A stretch of 64,000 bases of DNA from JBBQZO01 sp038207625 (lineage in GTDB: Bacteria; Pseudomonadota; Gammaproteobacteria; Burkholderiales; Burkholderiaceae_D): contig JBBQZO010000029.1 of NCBI GenBank assembly GCA_038207625.1, forward strand, positions 1 to 64,000, written 5' to 3'. Below are positions 10,279 through 19,507 of this stretch, one piece after another. Position 1 is the stretch's first letter; the number at the start of each line of letters is the position of its first letter. Under the pieces are notes generated by a model that did no database searches, was not told the DNA's origin, and saw only the letters and a list, made by a program, of their open reading frames with translations. The position numbers and the translations under genes are program-made.

Positions 10279-11547
10279 ATGATTCGCGATACCTCCGCCC
10301 AAGACGCCATTCTCAGCATCACTCCGGCGCACAGTAACAAGAAACGCATTATCGTGGCCGGCGCCGCTGTCCTGGCGCTGGGCGCGGTGGCGCTGCTACT
10401 GCAGAGTTGGACCGGCAGCGAGCGTTCGGTCAGCGCGGCGCGCCTGCGCATCGCTGACGTCACCCGCGGCACGCTGGTGCGCGACGCCTCCGTCAACGGC
10501 CGTGTGGTGGCCGCAGTCAGCCCCACCCTGTTTGCCACCACCGTGGCCACCGTCACGCTCAAAGTCGCCGCCGGCGACACCGTCAAGAAGGGCGATGTGC
10601 TGGCCGTGCTGGAGTCGCCCGACCTGTCCGACGCGTACAAGCGCGAGCTGTCGAGCTACGCGCAACTGGAGGCCGAAGTGGCGCGCCAGCAGATCTCGGC
10701 CAAGAAGCAAAAGCTGCTGGCGCGGCGCGACGCCGACACGGCCGAGATTGAACGCCTGTCGGCCCAGCGCACGCTTGAGCGCTACGAGAGCGTGGGCCAG
10801 GTCGGCATCGTCGCCAAGATCGACTTCCAGAAGGCCAAGGACGCGCTGCGCTCGGCCGAGATTCGCAGCAAGCACGCCGAGCAGGCGGCCGAACTGGAAA
10901 ACGAGGACGTGGTGCTGGAACTGAAAACCAAGATCAACGGGCTGGAACGGCAGAAGCTGTCGCTGGCCAACGCCCAGCGTCGGGTCGACGAACTGACCGT
11001 GCGCGCGCCAGTCAACGGCTTCATCGGCACCTTGTCGGTGGCCGACCGCAGTGTGGTGGCCGCCAACACCGCCCTGATGACGCTGGTCGACCTGTCCAAG
11101 CTGGAAGTCGAGCTGGAGGTGCCGGAGAGCTATGTGGCCGACATGGGCCTGGGCATGAGCGCCGAGATCCAGATCGGCGACGTGCGCGCGCTGGGCAAGT
11201 TGGCCGCGCTCTCGCCCGAGGTGGTGAAGAACCAGGTGCTGGCGCGGGTGCGCTTTGACGGCGCCCAGCCGGCCGGGCTGCGCCAGAGCCAGCGCGTGTC
11301 GGCCCGTCTGCTGATCGAGGAAAGACCGAACGTGGTGATGCTGCCGCGCGGCCCCTTCGTCGAAAGCGAAGGCGGGCGCTTCGTGTACATCGTCACCGAC
11401 GGCATCGCCGTGCGCACCCCGATCAAGCTGGGCGCCACCAGCATCTCCTCGGTAGAAATCCTGTCCGGCGTGAAGGTGGGCGACAAGGTCGTCATTGCCG
11501 GCACCGACGCCTTCGCCAACGCCGCGCGCGTATCGATCAATAAATAA
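10279..11547 (+). CDS. Periplasmic adaptor (membrane fusion protein) of the ABC exporter
   Basis: About 422 residues, MacA/HlyD family. A single N-terminal membrane segment (IIVAGAAVLALGAVALLL) is followed by a barrel-sandwich half with GDTVKKGDVLAVLESPDL. A long coiled coil comes next (residues ~120-230, rich in Ala/Glu/Lys/Arg), then the second half with VRAPVNGFIG and beta-barrel regions. Adaptors of this type link an inner-membrane ABC transporter to an outer-membrane duct. No ribosome binding site is clear. ATG 10279 is chosen, but GTG 10270 and TTG 10264 are in frame. It is the first gene after the sigma-54 promoter and the only adaptor for three permease pairs. Confidence 0.85.
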   Translation: MIRDTSAQDAILSITPAHSNKKRIIVAGAAVLALGAVALLLQSWTGSERSVSAARLRIADVTRGTLVRDASVNGRVVAAVSPTLFATTVATVTLKVAAGDTVKKGDVLAVLESPDLSDAYKRELSSYAQLEAEVARQQISAKKQKLLARRDADTAEIERLSAQRTLERYESVGQVGIVAKIDFQKAKDALRSAEIRSKHAEQAAELENEDVVLELKTKINGLERQKLSLANAQRRVDELTVRAPVNGFIGTLSVADRSVVAANTALMTLVDLSKLEVELEVPESYVADMGLGMSAEIQIGDVRALGKLAALSPEVVKNQVLARVRFDGAQPAGLRQSQRVSARLLIEERPNVVMLPRGPFVESEGGRFVYIVTDGIAVRTPIKLGATSISSVEILSGVKVGDKVVIAGTDAFANAARVSINK

Positions 11548-11573
11548 TCAACCAACAAAAAAGAGACCCGACT

Positions 11574-12281
11574 ATGCTGCGCATGAAAAACCTGAACAAG
11601 ATCTACCGCACCCACCTGATCGAAACGCACGCGCTGCGCGGCTTCGAGATCAACGTCGCGCAAGGCGAATTCGTCACCGTCACCGGGCCTTCCGGCTCGG
11701 GCAAGACCAGCTTTCTGAACATCGCCGGGCTGCTCGAGGAATTCTCCAGCGGCGAGTACATTCTCGATGGTGTCAGCGTGGCCGGCATGGACGACAATGC
11801 CCGCTCGCGCCTGCGCAACGAAAAGCTCGGTTTCATCTTCCAGGGTTTCAACCTGATCCCCGATCTGAATTTGTTCGATAACGTCGACGTGCCGCTGCGC
11901 TACCGGGGTTTCAACGCGGCCGAGCGGCGCGAACGCATCGAGGACGCGCTGGCCAAGGTGGGCCTGGCTTCGCGCATGAAGCACTACCCGGCCGAGCTGT
12001 CGGGCGGCCAGCAGCAGCGCGTGGCGATCGCGCGCGCACTGGCCGGCACGCCCAAGCTGCTGCTGGCGGACGAACCGACCGGCAATCTGGACACCCAGAT
12101 GGCGCGTGACGTGATGGAACTGCTCGAGGACATCAACGCCAACGGCACCACCATCCTGATGGTGACCCACGATCCCGAACTGGCCGAACGGTCCCAGCGC
12201 AACGTGCACATCATCGATGGCCAGGTGTCCGATCTGGTGCGCGCCAGCGGCACGCTGCTGACCAAGCAACGCAGCGCCTGA
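11574..12281 (+). CDS. ABC transporter ATP-binding protein, copy 1 (LolD/MacB type)
   Basis: 235-residue ATPase that powers FtsX-type permeases. It has Walker A GPSGSGKTS (about residue 40), Q-loop FQGFNLIPDLNLFDNV, signature LSGGQQQRVAIARALAG, Walker B LLLADEPTGNLD and H-loop MVTHDPELA. All catalytic residues are intact. Its product is almost identical to the copy at 14899: differences seen are K/R before LLLADEP, N/T in INANGTT, and the last dozen residues. It follows the adaptor by 26 bp and precedes a permease by 10 bp, so it is clearly operonic. Confidence 0.95.
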   Translation: MLRMKNLNKIYRTHLIETHALRGFEINVAQGEFVTVTGPSGSGKTSFLNIAGLLEEFSSGEYILDGVSVAGMDDNARSRLRNEKLGFIFQGFNLIPDLNLFDNVDVPLRYRGFNAAERRERIEDALAKVGLASRMKHYPAELSGGQQQRVAIARALAGTPKLLLADEPTGNLDTQMARDVMELLEDINANGTTILMVTHDPELAERSQRNVHIIDGQVSDLVRASGTLLTKQRSA

Positions 12282-12291
12282 GGAGACCCAC

Positions 12292-13599
12292 ATGTTCAAA
12301 TATTACCTGTTCCTGGGCCTGCGCAGCCTGCGCCGCAACCCCGCGCTGACGGCGCTGATGGTGCTCACGCTGGCCATCGGCGTGGCCGCCAGCGTATCCA
12401 CGCTGACCATTTTGCATGTGATGTCGAACGATCCGATCCCGCAGAAAAGCACCCGCCTGTTTGCGCCCGTGATCGACGCTCGTCCGCTGACCGGCTATAC
12501 CCCGGACGCCAAGGCCGGCCCCGACCTGCTCACGTATCGCGACGCGCAGCATCTGCTCGCCAGCGGCCAAGGCGAGCGGCGCACCGCGCTGTTCGGCGTG
12601 CGCAGCGTGATCGAGGCGCCGCGCAAGGAGCTGGGCGCCTTGCGCGCCAAAGGCATCGCCACCACCCGTGATTTCTTCGGGATGATGGAGACCCCGTTCC
12701 TGTACGGCCAGGCCTGGGGCGAGCGCGAGGACAGCGCCGGCGCGGACGTGATCGTGCTCGGGCGGGCCATGTCGGAGAAGCTGTTCGGCAACGTCAACCC
12801 GGTCGGCCAGCGCCTGATGATGTCCGGCCAGACCTATCAGGTGGTGGGCGTGCTGGACCATTGGCGCCCGCTGCCGCGCTTTTACAATGTGCGCATGGAC
12901 GACCCGTTCGGCGAGGTGGAGGATGTGTTGATACCGTTCGCCAGCGCCGTCAAGCACGAATCGTCGATCGAATACATCAACTGCGACACGCCGGCCGGCC
13001 CCGGCTACCAGGGCGCGCTCGATTCCGAATGTCTGTGGATCGCATTCTGGTTCGAGGCCAAGAGCAGCGCCTCGCGCGCCGAGCTGAGCGGCTACCTGGA
13101 CGCCTACATGGGCGAGCAGGCCAAGCTGGGGCGCTTCACGCGCCACGCCAAGGCCAAGCTGTTCGACGTCGCCGAGATGCTCGAATACCGCCACGTGGTC
13201 GGCAACGAAAGCAAGGTGCAAGCCTGGCTGGCGTTCGGCTTCTTCCTGCTGTGCCTGATCAACACGATCGGCCTGCTGCTGGCCAAGTTCTCGGTGCGCG
13301 CCGCCGAGGTGGGCATCCGACGCGCGCTGGGCGCCTCGCGCCGCACCATCTTCGCGCAGTTCCTGACCGAGACGGCGGTGGTCGGCCTGGTCGGCGGCCT
13401 GCTCGGCCTGGCGCTGGCCTACGGCGCGCTGCTGTTGATCGCGCGCCAGTCCAAAAAACTCGGTGTGGTGGCGCACATGGACCTGAGCATGCTGGCGCTG
13501 ACGGTGGCACTGGCGGTGCTGGCGGCGATGCTGGCCGGCCTGCTGCCGACCTGGCGCGCCTGCCGCGTGACGCCGGCCCTTCAACTTAAATCGCAATGA
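12292..13599 (+). CDS. ABC transporter permease A1 (MacB_PCD/FtsX)
   Basis: 435 residues with the MacB-type topology. It has one N-terminal membrane helix (ALTALMVLTLAIGVAASVST), a large periplasmic core domain (~45-290) and three C-terminal helices of the FtsX domain (~300-430, with EVGIRRALGASRRTIFAQF). This topology moves substrates from the periplasm or outer leaflet, not across the inner membrane. A-type subunits share the opening LRSLRRNPALTALMVLTLAI. It overlaps the leader of the next gene and pairs with permease B1. Confidence 0.9.
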   Translation: MFKYYLFLGLRSLRRNPALTALMVLTLAIGVAASVSTLTILHVMSNDPIPQKSTRLFAPVIDARPLTGYTPDAKAGPDLLTYRDAQHLLASGQGERRTALFGVRSVIEAPRKELGALRAKGIATTRDFFGMMETPFLYGQAWGEREDSAGADVIVLGRAMSEKLFGNVNPVGQRLMMSGQTYQVVGVLDHWRPLPRFYNVRMDDPFGEVEDVLIPFASAVKHESSIEYINCDTPAGPGYQGALDSECLWIAFWFEAKSSASRAELSGYLDAYMGEQAKLGRFTRHAKAKLFDVAEMLEYRHVVGNESKVQAWLAFGFFLLCLINTIGLLLAKFSVRAAEVGIRRALGASRRTIFAQFLTETAVVGLVGGLLGLALAYGALLLIARQSKKLGVVAHMDLSMLALTVALAVLAAMLAGLLPTWRACRVTPALQLKSQ

Positions 13600-13607
13600 G
13601 GCTCACC

Positions 13608-14834
13608 ATGGAATTTCGCCCTATCCTGTCGGCGCTGATGCGCAGCCGCACCGGTCCGCTGCTGGTGGCCAGCCAGGTCGCGCTGAGTCTGGCGATCCTG
13701 GTCAACACGGTCCACATCGTCAGCGACAACCTGGCCGCGACCGCGCGCCCGAGCGGCGTGGCCGATTACGGCACGCTGTTCCACGTGGGCGTGGTGGGCG
13801 CCCGAACCGAGGCACCGGCGGCCCAGGTCGCGACCCAGCAACGCAACGCGGCGGCGCTGCGCGCGGTGCCCGGCGCCGTCTCGGTCGCGCAGATCAGCAA
13901 CTACCCCTTGCGCGGCGGCGGCTACTGGCTGATGGTCAGAACCGCGCTCAAGGAAGGCGACAACGACGACAACGCGGCGATCTACAACACCGCCGATTCG
14001 GTCGTCAAGACTTGGGGCTTGACGCTGGTCGAGGGACGCGACTTTGTGCCGGGCGACGTGACTGTGATCGACGACGTCATCAACACCCCCGACACGGTGA
14101 TCGTCAGCCGGGCCATGGCCGCCAAGCTGTTTCCCGGCCAGGCCAGCGTGGTCGGCAAGACCGTCTACGTGGGCATCGGCGCCGGCGTGCGACCGAGCCG
14201 CATCATCGGCGTCGTCGAACACCTGCAGACGCCTTCGGCGAGCACCGACGAGACGGCCGAATTCTCGCTGGTGTTTCCAGCGCGCGTGATCGGCGGCGGC
14301 ACCACGTATTCGGTGCGCGCCGAAGCCGGTCAGCGCGAACGCGTGATCCGCGACGCCGAGGCGGCGCTGCGCGCGGCCAGCAGCACGCCCTTGGTGATCA
14401 AGACGATCACCATGGACGAGGTATTCCAGGATCGCTATCGGGGCCAGCAGGCGATGGCGGCGATGCTGATCACGGTCAGCCTGCTGCTGCTGTTGATCAC
14501 CGCCAGCGGCATCGTCGGCATGGCCAGCCTGTGGGTGACGCAGCGCCACAAGCAGATCGGCGTGCGGCGCGCGCTGGGAGCGCGCCGGATCGACATCCTG
14601 CGCTACTTCCTGCTCGAAAATCTGATTATCACCAGCGCCGGCGTGGTGGTCGGCGTGCTGCTGGCGATCGGCCTCAATCAGCTGTTGGTGTCGCAGTTCG
14701 AAATGAGCAAATTGCCGCTGTCGTATCTGTTGGCCGGCCCGCTGGTGTTCTGGACGCTGGGCGTGCTGGCAGTGTATCCGCCGGCCTGGCGCGGCGCCTC
14801 GACGTCGCCGGCCGTGGCCACCCGCAGCACCTGA
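13608..14834 (+). CDS. ABC transporter permease B1 (MacB_PCD/FtsX)
   Basis: 408 residues, the second type of permease in the pair. It starts MEFRPILSALMRSRTGP, has a first helix at ~20-40, a periplasmic domain, and C-terminal helices with the block ITASGIVGMASLWVTQR and GVRRALGARRIDILRYF. The start at 13608 is chosen because all three B-type permeases begin ME(F/I/L)RPILSALMRS. An ATG at 13596 overlaps the previous stop but adds MRLT only. It is expected to form a heterodimer with A1 driven by the ATPase. Confidence 0.9.
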   Translation: MEFRPILSALMRSRTGPLLVASQVALSLAILVNTVHIVSDNLAATARPSGVADYGTLFHVGVVGARTEAPAAQVATQQRNAAALRAVPGAVSVAQISNYPLRGGGYWLMVRTALKEGDNDDNAAIYNTADSVVKTWGLTLVEGRDFVPGDVTVIDDVINTPDTVIVSRAMAAKLFPGQASVVGKTVYVGIGAGVRPSRIIGVVEHLQTPSASTDETAEFSLVFPARVIGGGTTYSVRAEAGQRERVIRDAEAALRAASSTPLVIKTITMDEVFQDRYRGQQAMAAMLITVSLLLLLITASGIVGMASLWVTQRHKQIGVRRALGARRIDILRYFLLENLIITSAGVVVGVLLAIGLNQLLVSQFEMSKLPLSYLLAGPLVFWTLGVLAVYPPAWRGASTSPAVATRST

Positions 14835-14898
14835 ATGACGGCGGCGCCGCGACCGCGCGCGCCGCCTATTTTTCCCGAATATTTAACAAGGACTTCCC

Positions 14899-15606
14899 AT
14901 GCTGCGCATGAAAAACCTGAACAAGATCTACCGCACCCACCTGATCGAAACGCACGCGCTGCGCGGCTTCGAGATCAACGTCGCGCAAGGCGAATTCGTC
15001 ACCGTCACCGGGCCTTCCGGATCCGGCAAGACCAGCTTTCTGAACATCGCCGGGCTGCTCGAGGAGTTCTCCAGCGGCGAGTACATTCTGGACGGCGTCA
15101 GCGTGGCCGGCATGGACGACAATGCCCGCTCGCGCCTGCGCAACGAAAAGCTCGGCTTCATCTTCCAGGGCTTCAACCTGATTCCCGACCTGAACCTGTT
15201 CGACAACGTCGACGTGCCGCTGCGCTACCGCGGCTTCAACGCGGCCGAGCGGCGCGAACGCATCGAGGACGCGCTGGCCAAGGTGGGCCTGGCCTCGCGC
15301 ATGAAGCACTACCCGGCCGAGCTGTCGGGCGGCCAGCAGCAGCGCGTGGCGATCGCGCGTGCGCTGGCCGGCACGCCGCGTTTGCTGCTGGCCGACGAAC
15401 CGACCGGCAACCTGGACACCCAGATGGCGCGCGACGTGATGGAACTGCTCGAAGACATCAACGCCACCGGCACCACAATCCTGATGGTGACCCACGACCC
15501 CGAGCTGGCCGAACGGTCCCAGCGCAACGTGCACATCATCGACGGTCAGGTGTCCGACCTGGTGCGCGCCGCGCCATCGCTGGTCAAGCACCAGCGCGGC
15601 GTTTGA
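14899..15606 (+). CDS. ABC transporter ATP-binding protein, copy 2
   Basis: 235 residues with the same intact motifs as copy 1 (Walker A GPSGSGKTS, LSGGQQQR, LLLADEPTGNLD). The two genes are also very similar at the DNA level over the first ~670 bp, with scattered third-base changes, while the flanking permeases differ far more. That indicates a recent duplication or gene conversion. The tails differ (VRASGTLLTKQRSA versus VRAAPSLVKHQRGV). It lies 64 bp after B1 and 10 bp before A2, starting the second module. Confidence 0.95.
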   Translation: MLRMKNLNKIYRTHLIETHALRGFEINVAQGEFVTVTGPSGSGKTSFLNIAGLLEEFSSGEYILDGVSVAGMDDNARSRLRNEKLGFIFQGFNLIPDLNLFDNVDVPLRYRGFNAAERRERIEDALAKVGLASRMKHYPAELSGGQQQRVAIARALAGTPRLLLADEPTGNLDTQMARDVMELLEDINATGTTILMVTHDPELAERSQRNVHIIDGQVSDLVRAAPSLVKHQRGV

Positions 15607-15616
15607 GGAGGCCGGC

Positions 15617-16930
15617 ATGTTCAAGTACTACTGCTCGCTGGGCCTGCGCAGCCTGCGCCGCAACCCGGCGCTGACCGCCCTGATGGTGCTCACGCTGGCC
15701 ATCGGCGTGGCCGCCAGCATGTCCACGCTGACCGTTTTGCATGTGATGTCGAACGACCCGATTCCGCACAAGAGCGCGCGCCTGTTCGTGCCGGTGCTCG
15801 ACAACCGCGGCCTGTCCGGCTACAACCCGCAAACATCGTCCGGCCCCAACCAGCTGACCTACCGCGACGCCGTCAATCTGCTGGCCGGTGCCCAGGGCGA
15901 GCGCCGCACCGCGATGTACGGCGTGCTGGCGGCGATCGAACCGGGCCGGGCCGATATGGCGCCGCGCAAGGCGCAGGGCCTGGCGCCCACGCGCGACTTC
16001 TTTGCCATGTTCGAGACGCCCTTCCTGCATGGCCAGGCCTGGAGCGAGCAGGACGACCAGCGCGGCGCCGACGTCGTCGTGCTGGGGCGCGAGCTGTCCG
16101 AGGCGCTGTTTGGCAATGCCAACCCGGTCGGCCAACGCGTGACCATGTTCAAGCGCACCTTCCAGGTCGTCGGCGTGCTCGATCACTGGCGCCCGATGCC
16201 GCGCTACTACGACGTGCGCCTCCAAGGCGGCAGCTTCGGCAAGGAGCTCGACTTCATGATGCCGTTCGCCAGCGCGATCGCGCATCAGCTGCCCACCACC
16301 AGTTCGCTCAACTGCAGCGAATCGCCCGCGCCCGGCTTTCAGGGGCAGCTCGATTCCGAGTGCCACTGGATACACTTCTGGTACGAGGCCAGGTCGGCCG
16401 GCGCGCGCAGCGAACTGCTGTCGTATCTGGACGCGTACACCGCCGAACAGGGCAAGCTGGGGCGCTTCCCACGCCACGCCAAGAACGCCTTGTTCGACGT
16501 GCCGGGCTGGATGGAGTACATGCACATCGTGCGCGACGACAACAAGGTCTCCGCCTGGGTGGCGTTCGGATTCCTGCTGCTGTGCCTGGTCAACACGGTC
16601 GGCCTGCTGCTGGCGAAGTTCTCGGCGCGCGCCGCCGAAGTGGGTATCCGACGCGCGCTGGGCGCTTCGCGGCGCGCCATCTTCAGCCAGTTCCTGCTCG
16701 AGACGGCCGTCATCGGCCTGGCCGGCGGCCTGCTCGGCCTGCTGCTGTCGATGGGCGCACTGGCATTGATCGGCATGCAGTCGGAAACGCTGGGCGTGGT
16801 CGCGCACATGGACCCCGTGATGCTGGCGCTGACGATCGCCATGTCGATCGCCGCAGCCGTGCTGGCCGGTTTGCTGCCGACCTGGCGCGCCTGCCAGATC
16901 ACACCGGCGATGCAACTCAAATCACAGTAA
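15617..16930 (+). CDS. ABC transporter permease A2 (MacB_PCD/FtsX)
   Basis: 437 residues, the second A-type subunit. The N-terminal helix region is nearly the same as in A1 and A3 (LRSLRRNPALTALMVLTLAI), and the C-terminal FtsX part carries EVGIRRALGASRRAIFSQF. The periplasmic domain between them is clearly diverged from A1, for example MAPRKAQGLAPTRDF against LRAKGIATTRDF. It is 10 bp downstream of ATPase copy 2 and 8 bp upstream of B2. Confidence 0.9.
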   Translation: MFKYYCSLGLRSLRRNPALTALMVLTLAIGVAASMSTLTVLHVMSNDPIPHKSARLFVPVLDNRGLSGYNPQTSSGPNQLTYRDAVNLLAGAQGERRTAMYGVLAAIEPGRADMAPRKAQGLAPTRDFFAMFETPFLHGQAWSEQDDQRGADVVVLGRELSEALFGNANPVGQRVTMFKRTFQVVGVLDHWRPMPRYYDVRLQGGSFGKELDFMMPFASAIAHQLPTTSSLNCSESPAPGFQGQLDSECHWIHFWYEARSAGARSELLSYLDAYTAEQGKLGRFPRHAKNALFDVPGWMEYMHIVRDDNKVSAWVAFGFLLLCLVNTVGLLLAKFSARAAEVGIRRALGASRRAIFSQFLLETAVIGLAGGLLGLLLSMGALALIGMQSETLGVVAHMDPVMLALTIAMSIAAAVLAGLLPTWRACQITPAMQLKSQ

Positions 16931-16938
16931 GGAACAGC

Positions 16939-18171
16939 ATGGAAATCCGCCCTATCCTGTCTGCGCTCATGCGCAGCAAAACCGGCCCGCTGGTGGTCGC
17001 GCTGCAGGTCGCCATCAGTCTGGCGATCCTGGCCAACGCGGTACACATCGTCAGCGGCAAGCTGGCCGCGTCAAACCGCCCGAGCGGTCTGTCCGACTAT
17101 CCGACGCTGTTTCATCTGAGTGTCACCAACACCCGCGACGGCGACGACGCCGAGCAGTTCGCGGCCCAAAAACAGCAGGAAGCGACGATGCGCGCGGTGC
17201 CCGGCGTGGTCTCGGTGACGATGGTCAACCAGATCCCGATGTCGTCCAGCGGGCAGGGGCTGGAAGTGCGCACGCAGGCCAAGGCAGGCCCGGACGACGA
17301 CGGCGCCTGGATCTACAAGAGCGCCGGTTCGCTGATCAAGACCTGGGGCCTGAAACTGGTCGACGGACGCGACTTCGTGGCGGCCGACGTGCAGGAGAGC
17401 CGCCACGACGTGCTGGCCGTTCCCGATATCGTGATCGTCACGCGCGCCATGGCCGCCAGGCTGTTTCCCGGCCAGGCCAGTGTAATTGGCAAGACCGTGT
17501 ATGTCGGCATCGGCGCCAACGCCAATCCAAGCCGCATCGTCGGCATGGTCGAGCACCTGCAAACGCCCAACGCCTCGGATGGCGAGAGCGCCGAATTCTC
17601 GCTGATCTTCCCGCGCCGCGATGCGGGCGACCCGCAGGTGCTGTTCGCGTTGCGCGTCGAACCGGGTCAGCAGGAGCGCGTGATCAGGGATGTGCAGGCG
17701 GCCTTGCGCGCACAAGCGCCGACTCCGCTGGTGCTGAGCGCCGAGCCGATCGCGCAGGTCCACCAGGACCGCTATCGCGCCGAAAAAGGCATGGCGTGGA
17801 TACTGATCACGGTCAGCGTGCTGCTGCTGTTGATTACCGCCAGCGGCATCGTCGGCATGGCCAGCCTGTGGGTGACGCAGCGGCGCAAGCAGATCGGCGT
17901 ACGGCGTGCGCTGGGCGCGCGCCGGATCGACATCCTGCGCTACTTCATCATTGAAAACATCCTCATCACCAGCGCCGGTGTGGCGAGCGGCGTGCTGCTG
18001 GCGATCGGTCTGAACCAGTGGCTGGCAGTGCAGTTTGAAATGAGCAAGCTGCCGCTGCCGTACCTGATCGGCGGCGCCTGCGCATTCTGGCTGCTGGGCG
18101 TGCTGGCGGTGTACCCGCCGGCCTGGCGCGGCGCGTCGACCTCGCCCGCCGAGGCCACCCGCAGCACCTGA
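16939..18171 (+). CDS. ABC transporter permease B2 (MacB_PCD/FtsX)
   Basis: 410 residues, B-type. It starts MEIRPILSALMRSKTGP with AAGGAACAGC upstream. A longer frame opens at 16360 inside the preceding gene, but it is out of register with any family sequence, so 16939 is the start. Its C-terminal helices match B1 and B3 (GIVGMASLWVTQRRKQIGV). The periplasmic part is distinct from B1. Confidence 0.9.
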   Translation: MEIRPILSALMRSKTGPLVVALQVAISLAILANAVHIVSGKLAASNRPSGLSDYPTLFHLSVTNTRDGDDAEQFAAQKQQEATMRAVPGVVSVTMVNQIPMSSSGQGLEVRTQAKAGPDDDGAWIYKSAGSLIKTWGLKLVDGRDFVAADVQESRHDVLAVPDIVIVTRAMAARLFPGQASVIGKTVYVGIGANANPSRIVGMVEHLQTPNASDGESAEFSLIFPRRDAGDPQVLFALRVEPGQQERVIRDVQAALRAQAPTPLVLSAEPIAQVHQDRYRAEKGMAWILITVSVLLLLITASGIVGMASLWVTQRRKQIGVRRALGARRIDILRYFIIENILITSAGVASGVLLAIGLNQWLAVQFEMSKLPLPYLIGGACAFWLLGVLAVYPPAWRGASTSPAEATRST

Positions 18172-18185
18172 CTAAGGCACGCCCC

Positions 18186-19499
18186 ATGCTCCATTATTAC
18201 TTTCTGCTTGGTCTGCGCAGCCTGCGCCGCAACCCCGCGCTGACGGCGCTGATGGTGCTCACGCTGGCCATCGGCGTGGCCGCCAGCGTGTCCACCTTGA
18301 CCATCCTGCACGTGATGTCGGGCGACCCGATCCCTTCGAAAAGCGCGCGCCTGTTCGTGCCCGTGTTCGACAACGGCCCGTTGGCCAACTACGTGCCGGG
18401 CGAGGAGCCCAACGACGTCCAGATGAGCTATCGGGACGCGCGCAATCTGCTCGCCAGCGGCCAGGGCGAGCGGCGCACCGCGCTGTACGGCATCTCGGCG
18501 TGGATCGATCCGGCCAAGAAGGAACTGGGCACATTCTCGGCCGAGGGCATCGCGCCCACGCGCGATTTTTTCGGCATGTTCGAACTGCCGTTCCGCTACG
18601 GCCAGGCGTGGAGCGAACAGGACGACGCCAAGGGCGCCGACGTCGTCGTGCTGGGCCGCGCGCTGGCCGAGAAGCTGTTCGGCGACGTCAACCCGGTCGG
18701 CCAGCGCGTGCTGATGGTGGGACAGCAGTACCAGGTGGTGGGTGTGCTGGAAACCTGGCAGCCGATTCCGCGCTACTATCACCTGATCGGCTCGGGCGGC
18801 GCGTTCGGCGCCGGCGAGGAATTTCTGCTGCCGATGGCAAGCGCGATCCGACACGAGTTCGGCCATTCCGGCAGTATGAGCTGCAGCGCCAGGAGCGGCC
18901 CCGGGTTCCAGGCGCGCCTGGAGTCGGAATGCACCTGGATCCAGTTCTGGTTCGAGGCCAAGTCGGCCGCCGAGCGCGCCACGCTCGAAGCCTATCTGGC
19001 CAACTACAGCGCCGAGCAGCACCGGCTGGGTCGCCTCGAGCGCCAAGTCAAGCCGGTCCTGTATGACGTAATGGGGTGGATGGCCCTGCGCAACGTCGTC
19101 GACAACGACAGCCGGCTGGCCGCCTGGCTGGCGTTCGGCTTTTTGCTGCTATGCCTGATCAACACCGTCGGTCTGCTGCTGGCCAAGTTCTCGGTGCGCG
19201 CCAGCGAAGTGGGCGTGCGGCGTGCGCTGGGCGCGTCGCGGCGCGAGATATTCCGCCAGTTTCTGATCGAGAGCCTGGTGGTGGGCCTGGCCGGCGGCGT
19301 GCTCGGTCTGCTGCTGGCGCTGGGCTCGCTGGCGCTGATCGCGCGCCAGTCGAAACAACTGGCCGTGGTGGCCCACATGGATCTGTCCATGCTGGCGCTG
19401 ACATTCGTGTTGTCGGTGTGCGCGGCGCTGCTGGCCGGCGTGCTGCCGACCTGGCGCGCCTGCCAGGTCACGCCAGCGCTGCAACTTAAATCACAGTGA
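18186..19499 (+). CDS. ABC transporter permease A3 (MacB_PCD/FtsX)
   Basis: 437 residues, the third A-type subunit, beginning MLHYYFLLGLRSLRRNPALT and ending with the FtsX region EVGVRRALGASRREIFRQF. It starts 14 bp after the stop of B2. Unlike A1 and A2 it has no ATPase gene before it, so the A3-B3 pair must use one of the two upstream ATPases, which is plausible since those are nearly identical. Confidence 0.9.
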   Translation: MLHYYFLLGLRSLRRNPALTALMVLTLAIGVAASVSTLTILHVMSGDPIPSKSARLFVPVFDNGPLANYVPGEEPNDVQMSYRDARNLLASGQGERRTALYGISAWIDPAKKELGTFSAEGIAPTRDFFGMFELPFRYGQAWSEQDDAKGADVVVLGRALAEKLFGDVNPVGQRVLMVGQQYQVVGVLETWQPIPRYYHLIGSGGAFGAGEEFLLPMASAIRHEFGHSGSMSCSARSGPGFQARLESECTWIQFWFEAKSAAERATLEAYLANYSAEQHRLGRLERQVKPVLYDVMGWMALRNVVDNDSRLAAWLAFGFLLLCLINTVGLLLAKFSVRASEVGVRRALGASRREIFRQFLIESLVVGLAGGVLGLLLALGSLALIARQSKQLAVVAHMDLSMLALTFVLSVCAALLAGVLPTWRACQVTPALQLKSQ

Positions 19500-19507
19500 G
19501 GAATCGT